Part shown: positions 1 through 7,784 of the stretch, piece by piece | Layout: each line of letters opens with the position of its first letter | Numbering within the stretch: position 1 is the first letter of the stretch | Source: Thoreauomyces humboldtii | Taxonomy: Eukaryota; Chytridiomycota; Chytridiomycetes; Spizellomycetales; Powellomycetaceae | Length of the DNA: 16,052 nucleotides | Assembly (NCBI GenBank): GCA_027596035.1 | Contig: JADGJA010000523.1 | Location: forward strand, 1-16,052 | Direction: 5' to 3' | Notes under the pieces: generated by a model | The model's database searches: none | The model's input: the letters and a program-made list of their open reading frames with translations, nothing else | What the model was told of the DNA's origin: nothing | Program-made: the position numbers and the translations under genes

Positions 1-763
1 CCCCCGCAAGACTGATGAGGTGTCATCGGTCGCATCCGCTCGTCCTCCTACCGGCGAAGCCTCTCCCTTGTTTGAGGTCTAGCTCATCTTGGTCAGTCAG
101 CGGGAAAGGTTTGCAGTTTCTCGGTCTTGGACAGCAGCACGGACAGCCTTTGGTTGGTCCTTGAGGCTGGTCAACTTCATGATACCTATCCACGCAGCCG
201 ATCATCCGTGACATGTTACCATATGTGCAAGCGGGGCAGGGGGAGGAGGGGAGGGAAGATGAGCTTTCCAGCTCTGAGCGGAGGATCCACATCCAATCCA
301 CTTCCGGAAGACATTCACGGGACGGCTTTATGCGGAAGGATCTCCTTTCCCGCCCACGATTGCTACAGCTGCGGATGCTCCCTACTGCAACATGAATCTT
401 GGACATGATCAAATCTCTAGCTATGTACATGGGCTGCATGTGTCTGGGCTTTACCACAGTATTCCCTTCACCTTGTTGGTCCTGACGGGCCTGTGTGACC
501 TGCAGATGGAAGGGGGGAAGGAAGGGATCTTTCCAATCTTTCCCATCTTCTTCCATCTTCTCTCACCGTATGATGACGCAGTTGGTTTCTTTTGGGGAAA
601 CCCTTCGTGCCTCTCTCCTCTCTGGCCCCATACACAAACACACGCACTCGTTCGAGCAACCCCATTGCGATCCCCAACAAAGTCGCGCTTCCCACACACA
701 CAAGTACACGCACGCAACGCCTACACCGCCTCGGAACTTCCTCTCGCAGGTATCACTACCACC
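1..763 (+). promoter_or_regulatory. 5' flank and probable promoter/leader of LEU1
   Basis: No gene is supported here. Open frames exist on both strands, including one in frame with LEU1 from 392, but their translations show no recognisable domain and are biased by simple composition. From about 520 to 620 the strand is rich in C and T, and 640-720 is rich in CA, which is common just upstream of fungal start codons. The last bases before the LEU1 start (a CCACC context) fit a good translation start. I saw no clear TATA box and no Leu3-type CCGG-N4-CCGG site. Confidence 0.5.
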
Positions 764-3097
764 ATGCCAGTCTCCGCAAGCACGCCACGCACCCTCTACG
801 ACAAGATCTGGGACGACCATGTCGTGGAACGCACCGAAGACGGGACCTGTCTCCTCTACGTCGACAGGCACCTCGTCCACGAAGTGACCTCCCCGCAAGC
901 CTTCGAGGGGCTCCGCAACGCCAGCAGGCAGGTCAGGAGAGGGGACCTGACCCTGGCCACCGTCGATCACAACATCCCCACCACCGGGAACAGGAAAAAC
1001 TTCAAGTCGATCGCCACCTTCGTCGAGGAACCAGACTCGCGCACCCAATGTCAGACCCTCGAGGAGAACGTCAGCGAGTTCCAAGTCACCTACTTTGGCC
1101 TCAGCGACAAGCGACAGGGCATCGTCCACGTCATCGGCCCCGAGCAAGGGTTCACCCTGCCCGGCACAACCCTCGTATGCGGAGACTCTCACACGTCCAC
1201 CCACGGCGCCTTTGGGGCGCTGGCGTTTGGCATCGGAACCTCCGAAGTCGAGCACGTGCTCGCCACCCAGACCCTCATCACGAAGAAGAGCAAGAACATG
1301 CGCATCCTCGTCACCGGAAGTCTCCTCGACGGAGTCACGTCCAAGGACGTGATTCTACACATCATCGGGGTGATCGGAACGGCCGGCGGAACGGGGCACG
1401 TCATCGAGTTCTGCGGGTCGGCCCTCGAGGCTCTCTCCATGGAGTCCCGCATGTCCATCTGCAACATGGCCATCGAGGCCGGCGCCCGAGCTGGCATGAT
1501 CGCTCCCGATCAGGTCACCTTCGACTACCTCAAGGGACGTCCGCTTGCGCCAAAGGCCGGTCAGGAGTGGGATCAGGCCGTCGCCTACTGGACGTCCCTC
1601 CGGTCCGATCCCAACGCAAAGTACGACGTCGAGGTCAGGGTCAAAGCTGAAGACATCGTCCCCACCCTTACCTGGGGCACCAGCCCTCAGGACGTTGTCG
1701 GCATTACCGGAAACGTCCCGGATCCTACAAAGGTCCAGGATGCTGGCAAGCGCGCCGCCATGGAACGCGCTCTCGCCTACATGGGTCTCGAAGCCAACAC
1801 GAAGATGGACACGATCTCCGTCGACAAGGTCTTCATAGGATCATGCACCAACTCGCGCATCGAAGACCTTCGCTCCGCTGCTCGCATCGCTTTCGGACGC
1901 AAGGTGGCCTCCCACGTGCATGCCATGGTCGTGCCTGGATCAGGACTGGTCAAGCAGCAGGCCGAAGCGGAAGGTCTCGACAAGGTCTTCATCGAAGCCG
2001 GCTTTGACTGGCGCGAGGCCGGCTGCTCCATGTGCCTCGGCATGAACCCCGATCAGCTCAAGCCTTACGAGCGATGCGCATCCACTTCCAATCGCAACTT
2101 TGAAGGGCGACAAGGTCAGAAGGGCCGGACGCATCTCGTTAGTCCGGCGATGGCGGCAGCCGCGGCGGTAACAGGTCGTCTGACCGACGTCCGCGAGCTC
2201 GTCCGTGGGAGCAACGGCGGAAAGGGCATGGTCGGAGACGCCGAGATGTCCATCACCATCAAGGACGGGAAGGATTTCCTCAAGTCGGACGCTATCACAG
2301 CCTCCAACTCCGCTCATCAGGCGCGGTCGGATGCTCGCGCTGACGCGGCTCCCACCACGGACAGCGCAGCCAAGCGGCCCGTCAAGTCGGTCGTCGGGAG
2401 CGGCATGCCGTCCTTCACGGTCCTCAAGGGCATCGCGGCTCCTCTTCCAATGTCCAACATCGACACGGACATGATCATCCCGAAGCAGTTCCTCAAGACC
2501 ATCAAACGAACCGGACTCGGCAAGTCCCTCTTCTACGAGCTTCGTTACGACACCTCCTCCTCGGACGACACCCCTCGTTCCGACTTTGTCCTCAACCAAT
2601 CTCCCTACACCTCGGCGACCATCCTCGTCACCGGAGAGAACTTTGGATGCGGAAGCTCCAGAGAACACGCACCGTGGGCCCTCGACGACTTTGGGATCCG
2701 ATGCATCATCGCTCCCAGCTTCGCCGACATTTTCTACAACAACTGCTTCAAGAACGGCATGCTCCCCCTCGCCCTCCCCCCTGCGGACGTCGAGGCGATC
2801 ATGGAGGACGCGAAGGCCGGAAAGACCGTGGAGGTGGATCTCGTGCATCAGGTCGTCAGGAGGGAGCAGGGCGAAGGGATCAAGTTCGAGGTGGAAGAGT
2901 TCAGGAAGCACTGTCTCGTCAACGGACTGGACGACATCGGGATCACCCTCCAGAAGGAGGAGCTGATCGGAAGGTTCGAACAGAGGAGGAGCGAGGAGAG
3001 GCCGTGGCTCGACGGCGTCGGGTTCAGGGTCAAGGGTCATGCCGTCAAACCGGTCCAGGCCTCTGGGACGGCGGACGGAAAGAAGATGGAGTGGTGA
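764..3097 (+). CDS. LEU1: 3-isopropylmalate dehydratase (alpha-isopropylmalate isomerase), single-chain fungal form
   Basis: This intronless gene encodes 777 residues, close to the 779 of yeast Leu1. The enzyme interconverts 2- and 3-isopropylmalate in leucine synthesis, in the cytosol in yeast. The N-terminal part is the aconitase-like LeuC region: it opens with [12 protein letters not shown], carries the [18 protein letters not shown] block, and has the three cysteines for the [4Fe-4S] cluster at Cys361 (GSCTNSR), Cys421 and Cys424 (GCSMC). A linker near residues 510-550 leads to the LeuD swivel domain, with [13 protein letters not shown] from about 564 and the substrate-binding [13 protein letters not shown] near 629-641. 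All key residues are present, so it should be active. The frame stays open for 124 codons upstream, but the ATG at 764 was chosen because it sits in a CCACC context and gives the family's usual N-terminus and length. Confidence 0.97.
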   Translation: MPVSASTPRTLYDKIWDDHVVERTEDGTCLLYVDRHLVHEVTSPQAFEGLRNASRQVRRGDLTLATVDHNIPTTGNRKNFKSIATFVEEPDSRTQCQTLEENVSEFQVTYFGLSDKRQGIVHVIGPEQGFTLPGTTLVCGDSHTSTHGAFGALAFGIGTSEVEHVLATQTLITKKSKNMRILVTGSLLDGVTSKDVILHIIGVIGTAGGTGHVIEFCGSALEALSMESRMSICNMAIEAGARAGMIAPDQVTFDYLKGRPLAPKAGQEWDQAVAYWTSLRSDPNAKYDVEVRVKAEDIVPTLTWGTSPQDVVGITGNVPDPTKVQDAGKRAAMERALAYMGLEANTKMDTISVDKVFIGSCTNSRIEDLRSAARIAFGRKVASHVHAMVVPGSGLVKQQAEAEGLDKVFIEAGFDWREAGCSMCLGMNPDQLKPYERCASTSNRNFEGRQGQKGRTHLVSPAMAAAAAVTGRLTDVRELVRGSNGGKGMVGDAEMSITIKDGKDFLKSDAITASNSAHQARSDARADAAPTTDSAAKRPVKSVVGSGMPSFTVLKGIAAPLPMSNIDTDMIIPKQFLKTIKRTGLGKSLFYELRYDTSSSDDTPRSDFVLNQSPYTSATILVTGENFGCGSSREHAPWALDDFGIRCIIAPSFADIFYNNCFKNGMLPLALPPADVEAIMEDAKAGKTVEVDLVHQVVRREQGEGIKFEVEEFRKHCLVNGLDDIGITLQKEELIGRFEQRRSEERPWLDGVGFRVKGHAVKPVQASGTADGKKMEW

Positions 3098-3151
3098 TCG
3101 TTACACGTGTACATGTAGTAGAAACCAGGATTATCGCAAAAACATTCCTAC

Positions 3152-3159
3152 TGTAAATA
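3152..3159 (+). promoter_or_regulatory. Pumilio/Puf-type motif in the LEU1 3' UTR
   Basis: The sequence TGTAAATA lies 55 bases after the LEU1 stop codon, on the sense strand. It fits the UGUANAUA core bound by Pumilio/Puf3-family proteins and is preceded by a C, which Puf3 sites often have nearby. A near match, TGTACATG, lies further upstream in the same presumed UTR. This is a motif match only; the extent of the transcript is unknown. Confidence 0.3.
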
Positions 3160-3923
3160 CCGGTACGATCCCAAAAGATCTCTCCTCCAGGTGCTTTTGT
3201 CGGCGGTCAGTCACAATCGTCTCGAGCCTGACGTGGATATGTTCGCAACTTCCTTTCGTACGTAGCACGATCAGCGAAGCCCAGTTTCATACCGGTAGTT
3301 CAGTGGCTGGGGGCTTGATCTCAGCACCATGTGGGTACCATGTACCGTTATCTCTTTGCAAGCAAGGGGAGTGCCAGAAAAGACGGGTGACAATGCCTTG
3401 AGGGCCTACCCGTCCTCAAGATGGCCATGTAAAGCTATGAGCATGTCCTGGCACGAGGACTCACCGAAGCAAGGCGCAGTCACATGGCAGCATTGCAGGG
3501 AGATGGCTCGTCCGGCCACAAAAGCCTTGCTGGGACACCTGCTTCGGTCCCTGTCAACACAGAGGCAGTATGGGGACGTGAGCGCGGAGGAGATGGGGCA
3601 AGAGGATGGGAAGGACAGAAAAAGCCGGGGAGGTGCAAATCTTGACGGACCATGCGCGTGGGAACACACATGCTGGCATGACCCTGCGTTGCCAGAGCAG
3701 CAAGAAGGAAAGGATAGCACTTGTGGTGCAAGTAGTCAGAAGGGCGTCAAGAGTGACAAGCTCATGGACTGGGAGCTTTCGACCGTTGGTTGGTAAAAAG
3801 GTTCATCCATCTTTTTTCTCACGTCGGCCATGTCGGTGAACACGCGCACGACCAGAACGCTCAACAACGACGAAGCAGGGGGACGGGGCATGGCAAAGCA
3901 AAGCATTCGAAAGAGATCGAAAT

Positions 3924-4050
3924 AAAAAAGGGCCCTCCGCAGGGGACCTGCCTTCTTACCTCCGCGTCCTCTGGTGACGGGATGGGGGACGTCTCCCTTG
4001 CACCGTGTTTTTCTCCTACAATCGACTGTAGGAAGTTCAAGATATTTATA
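3924..4050 (-). ncRNA. Weak candidate for a small Pol III-type RNA gene
   Basis: Read on the minus strand, a TATAAATA box (4050-4043) is followed by a perfect 7-bp hairpin (4033-4014, TCCTACA and TGTAGGA around a 6-base loop), then about 80 bases with further GC-rich pairing, then a GC-rich imperfect hairpin (3948-3931) directly before six T residues (3929-3924). TATA plus T-run is the layout of U6-like Pol III genes. I recognise no U6, 5S, SRP, RNase P or MRP signature in the interior, so the identity is unknown and the arrangement may be chance. Confidence 0.18.
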
Positions 4051-4505
4051 CCGGAAAATAGGAGCGTCCTGTTTTCTCCAAGGCTGCGCAATAACTGGTT
4101 CGAACCAAAGCCAGCCAGCGTTGTGAGCCATCGGTGCGCGCAACCCCCCGCTGTCTCTCTCTGCTCGGACTCTGCTATTGGGTACAAATGCGTACTCTGT
4201 TCGTACTCGCTTACCTAGGCGCCTGCTAATGGATTGGCATGGAGAATAGCTGTTTACATCCTCACATCCCGACATGCCGCTGGACTTTGACAGCTCCCCG
4301 AAAGGCGGGTTCTGGGATTCAACAAGGTCGGAAGGATCTAAACAGCACCGGGTAGCATATTGTGAAGATAGAAATATGATCTTTCATTCCGCATGTATTG
4401 ATTTACCCAAGGCATACTAGAAAGCGAGGGCCAAGGACGTTCAAAACAGCATGCCACCCCTTATACCCAAGAGATACTCCAGTCGTCTGACCAACGCACT
4501 ACCAA

Positions 4506-4814
4506 CTACTTCTTCAAAGCCCTCACCACCGTAGTGCCCTTCTTCAACTGCATTTCCTCGGTGTTGGTATGATGATTGTGCTTGGCGCACAGTCTCGTGA
4601 TCCATTGCTCCTTGGACGCTCCTTGGACTGACGGGGTGACGTGCGCGCCGGCTGTGGCCTTGTTCGTGCATCGTAGGACGGAGCAGTTCGTGTTGTTGTC
4701 GGTGGCGGGGAGCTTGGAGGACCAGGAACCGGATGACGGGGTGCGTTTGCTGGATCCCCGGACGTTCTTGACGCTCGTGATGCTCTTGGACTGCGTTGTG
4801 GTGGTCTTGGTCAT
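4506..4814 (-). CDS. Small protein with HNH-like Cys/His motif, function unknown
   Basis: An intronless 102-residue frame. The first 40 residues are rich in Thr, Ser and Lys and probably disordered. The second half holds a compact pattern: Cys44 and Cys49 (CSVLRC), Gly-Ala-His-Val with His58, then Trp71, and Leu-Cys-x2-His-Asn with Cys76, His79 and Asn80. Two cysteines, a central histidine and a C-x2-H-N pair resemble the zinc-binding core of HNH-type folds, and I recall short uncharacterised bacterial and eukaryotic proteins with the same GAHV...LCxxHN pattern. Whether it is a nuclease cannot be told from sequence; it may only bind zinc. The start follows a 12-base A run in the sense strand. 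It lies downstream of RAD9 in the same direction, with about 350 bases between, so it should have its own promoter. Confidence 0.72.
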   Translation of the reverse strand: MTKTTTTQSKSITSVKNVRGSSKRTPSSGSWSSKLPATDNNTNCSVLRCTNKATAGAHVTPSVQGASKEQWITRLCAKHNHHTNTEEMQLKKGTTVVRALKK

Positions 4815-5170
4815 ATTTTTTTTTTTTGATTTGTTTCGTAGACGGAACGTGCACAGGAGTGCAGGAGGGGTGGAGGCGATGATAGATGCAAGTTGGGTCG
4901 TTCCTGTTGCTGACTTCCTGAATTAAGACATTCCCGGAAACCCGCGATCCTGCTTCGAACTGGACCTTCTTGCGCAAGTTTGACAGTCCGAAAGCGGCGC
5001 TTTCAATTACAGATACATAATCGCCCAAAACAGGAAGGCAACCCCCCTCAAAAAACAATCAGAGCCTCATGCCCTTGAGGAGTACCACCCTTAACGCCGC
5101 TCGGTCCTTCGAAACTATACGCCGGAACAGTACGAACTGAGTAATGTTGGGTGCAGATGGATGCCTTTAG

Positions 5171-7151
5171 TCAATTCCTCACCCTTTTTGCTGGCGGAGG
5201 AGTCGGTTCTACAACTTCCTCGTCGCTATCCATACGCCATTGCCGCTGGCCCCGAACTTCTTCAGGCGTATCCGACACATGACTATGAAAGTGGTTGTCG
5301 TTCAGAGTGTCGGACAAGTCGTGTTGAAGTGGTGGTAAGGGCAGCGGAAAGCTTGCCGAAACATGGGTGCGGTCAGAGTGGTCAAAGGTATTCTGTGAGT
5401 ATCACGACAAAGCGATTAGCAAGCAGGCTGCTGGTACATTAATGCCATGAGAGACCATACCTTGTTCACATTCGAATCTGCCCGCTCGCGACGCTCGTAC
5501 TCTCTCGCCGCCCTCTGCGAAAGGGCGAGGTCCGCGACCAGAGCCTGCATGCCTGGTCCGTACTGTCGAGGCGGGGAAGGCGGTACAACTTCATCGTCGT
5601 CCTCGTCTCGATAGTCAGCCCTGTCGTTAATGTTATGTTCTTCATCGTGCGGTGATGTCGGGTTTCGTTGCTGTCGCTGAGGAGGAGTGACTGACGGATC
5701 ATGAGCATGCATCGCGAAGCGAGAGTATGGTTGCGGTGGTTTTGGAGTTGGTGCGGCGGTCCGAGGACGTGAGTGGACTGGAGGCCGATGCTCAGGGAGG
5801 GAGGAGTGTAGATGCGGTTGTTTATGATGTTGCGGTTGATGCTGAGGTTGAGGTTGGGATGCAGTAGTGGGTGTATTGTCTTCCAGAAGGTGCGGGTCAG
5901 TTGTCGCAAGGATGAGATCCAAATTATACAGCTCAGGCATCTGAGTTACTGTAAAAACTATCGGGCTGGTAGAAGATGTTCAGACGAGTGTGTCCTAAGA
6001 GAAACACGTAGCAATTTTCAACGCCGACTGACCTACCAGCCTCGCTGAAGAAAGCCGAGATCGGTTGGTTCATCGACTCCGCAAACGCAAGGACCGCCTG
6101 ATACGAGCTGAAGTGAGTATTGTCTTCGCATATCTAAGTGGTCCCATGAACCAGTTACCTTAAAGTTTTTGAGATCGAAGACCAACTCTCTCTCCTCGCT
6201 GACCTCAAATAGGTCAAAGTCCGCAACGTCTACATGCAGTTCCGTCTGCAGAGTCCTCCCCCCACCGCCCACATTGTCCTCGTCTTCTTGCACAACAGCC
6301 TCGGTGAAACTTCGCAGGGCAAGGACCTCTGGGGTGCTTCGCATGGCGAGCTCCTCCAAGCGAGAGTGGAAGTGAGCGAGCCAGTCATGCGTGATCTTGC
6401 TACTGATCGCCCACTTGTTGGTTGCCGTATGTTTGCTGTATATGGCGGCCACGGCGTCGCATAGCTCGAAGTGCAGCTTGTGAGTCTTGAGAACGCCTGA
6501 GGTCTTCGTAGTGAGCGACGCCATTCGGCAGTACCATACAGAATGACTCTGGTACCATGTTTGCAATGGAGCTCGATCACGAGCCTGTCGGGATCTCCAC
6601 TGCACTGCAATCGTATCCGGCAGCTTTCCACGTTGTCCAGGCCGTTCTTTGTTCGAAAGATGTTGATCAGAGGCTTCGGGAGGGACAGGGCAGCGGGTCA
6701 ACACAGTGCTTCCCGAGACCCGTCCAGCACCCTTCGAGGTTGGCGGTCACCTTCAGCAACACATGACAGGAGCTTGCGCCCTCCTCCTCTCCATCCTGTC
6801 CGATGACCCTAGCCCGAGCAGAGTAACCTTCGAAGAACCCAGGAAGGAGAGTAAAGTGCGCACAGGCGGATCGAGACGCGTTGACGGTGGCGAACAGAAG
6901 CTGCCCCAAGAAAATGCAGTATTTGATGAGCACTACGGCCAAGGATGAAGACGGGAAGAGGCACTGCGAACCTTGTTCGATCTGGCTTGGATATAGAGGT
7001 CCTCACCGATTCTGTTCAGACACTGCAGGATGCGCGCGAAGGCTGTTGGCAAGGGGAGCATCAGCCACGACACATGGCTACAAGTAAGGCCAGCACTGGA
7101 TGATTTCTTCTGCATACGTTTGAGAGCGACTGAAGGGAGCACGCACTCCAT
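5171..7151 (-). CDS. RAD9: DNA damage checkpoint protein Rad9 (9-1-1 clamp subunit), 8 exons
   Basis: Rad9 joins Hus1 and Rad1 in the PCNA-like clamp that is loaded at damaged DNA and activates the Mec1/ATR checkpoint. My exons on the minus strand are 7151-7118, 7042-6972, 6900-6751, 6673-6556, 6496-6159, 6097-6033, 5965-5461 and 5392-5171. All junctions are GT..AG, the phases agree, and the introns are 59-77 nt. The product is about 500 residues. It matches remembered human Rad9 in order: MECVLPS start with LNRIGEDLY at 20-28, TVNASRSA near 40-47, VIELHCKHGVLKTHKLHF near 116-133, FDLKNFKAVLAFAESMN around the exon 5/6 joint, and PIVFTV with LDLILATTD closing the clamp fold near residue 280. 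The rest is a disordered tail rich in His, Gln, Pro and acidic residues, with Ser-Pro sites that may be phosphorylated. It ends in a TPPPAKR motif like the TPPPKKFR of human Rad9. The exact C-terminus is uncertain because a further intron is possible. Confidence 0.88.
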
Positions 7152-7230
7152 CGGGCAAACTCTCTGGGAAGAAGCGAGGTGGACGCCAACAAAGACTAGG
7201 AACACGAAGGCGACAGGTTCTGGCACGGAA

Positions 7231-7302
7231 AGACGAAGGCAGACAGAGGGACAGGCAGACGGACAGAGAGACAGAAAGACGGACGGATGCAGGAGGACAG
7301 AG
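7231..7302. repeat. Degenerate AGACAGA/GGACAG low-complexity tract
   Basis: About 70 bases on the plus strand made of imperfect, overlapping units such as AGACAGA, GGACAG and AGACGGA. In the RAD9 sense direction it reads as CTGTC/CGTCT pyrimidine-rich DNA about 80-150 bases upstream of the RAD9 start. It may be part of a CT-rich promoter, or simply an expanded simple-sequence tract. Confidence 0.6.
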
Positions 7303-7755
7303 AATCCTATTGAACGAGACGAACCAGAGGCACGAGCAACGAATGGGTCCTGCGCCGTGTCCTTCCTTGAACCCCCAGAGAATTCATTGCTGGCGAGGAC
7401 AAGGGAGGGGAGAGGTTGCGAGAGTCCGAGTGCACCGGACAGAGAGACGCAAGTGACGCTGAGGCGGCGGCCGAGAGAATTGACAGGATGGCGTTTGGCG
7501 AAGCACCCCCCAGAGAAAAAAAAAACGAAAAGAGGGCGGTCTGGAGCCGAGCCTCGTGTGCGTGGATGCTGCGAGGCGAACGAGTCATTGGTATCCGGGT
7601 GAAGCAGGTTCGGCGGACGAGGTCTGCAGAGGTCGAGCAAAAGTCGAGGGCTTCGTTTGCCCTGCTCCTTTATTATAGAAAGAGAAGTATCGTGGCCGAC
7701 CAGCTCGAGTGCATACTGCTAGTTGTTGTCATCATATCTTGCATTGTCGATCTTT

Positions 7756-7770
7756 GATCTCACCGAGATC
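7756..7770. promoter_or_regulatory. Short inverted repeat before the RRM gene start
   Basis: GATCTC-ACC-GAGATC is a perfect 6-bp inverted repeat with a 3-base centre, ending 14 bases before the proposed ATG at 7785. It could be a dimeric transcription-factor site or a small hairpin in the leader. A single copy this short can arise by chance. Confidence 0.25.
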
Positions 7771-7784
7771 GCCCAGCCGTGAAA

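Larger units (their letters stand above)
3098..4505. other. Intergenic region with no supported protein gene
   Basis: About 1.4 kb between LEU1 and the small minus-strand gene. Open frames of up to 179 codons occur on both strands, but none shows a known domain, a sensible composition or a clear splice pattern. A run of short motifs near 3924-4050 is listed separately. A perfect GGTTCGAACC palindrome lies at about 4098-4107; I tested it as a tRNA T-arm on both strands and it does not pair correctly. Confidence 0.5.
7152..7784. promoter_or_regulatory. Divergent promoter region of RAD9 and the RRM gene
   Basis: This 633-base region separates two genes that point away from each other, so it should carry both promoters. 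Read in the RAD9 direction it is rich in C and T. A low-complexity purine tract and a short inverted repeat are listed separately. Frames of up to 235 codons cross it on either strand, but they show no domain and run into the RAD9 first exon and intron in a non-homologous way. I saw no MluI-type ACGCGT cell-cycle box. Confidence 0.55.

Noticed and set aside
23..556. 177-codon minus-strand open frame
   Set aside because: No recognisable domain, Cys- and Pro-rich random-looking composition, and it lies across the LEU1 5' flank.
563..1255. 230-codon minus-strand frame overlapping LEU1
   Set aside because: It is antisense to the well-conserved LEU1 coding region and owes its length to the codon bias of that gene. 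The same holds for the 366-codon antisense frame at 1940-3040 and the 352-codon frame at 592-1650.
4098..4107. GGTTCGAACC, which resembles a tRNA B box
   Set aside because: On both strands the flanking bases fail to form the T stem beyond the first pair, and no cloverleaf can be built upstream.
3736..4275. 179-codon minus-strand frame between LEU1 and the small HNH-like gene
   Set aside because: No domain, signal or repeat that I recognise, and its composition matches intergenic DNA.
7030..7602. 190-codon plus-strand frame
   Set aside because: It consists mainly of the AGACAGA simple-sequence tract and lies antisense to RAD9 exon 1 and its promoter.
6933..7640. 235-codon minus-strand frame that includes the start of RAD9
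   Set aside because: Only its last part is coding (RAD9 exon 2). The upstream portion is low-complexity promoter sequence and the first RAD9 intron, and splicing from the ATG at 7151 gives a better match to the family.
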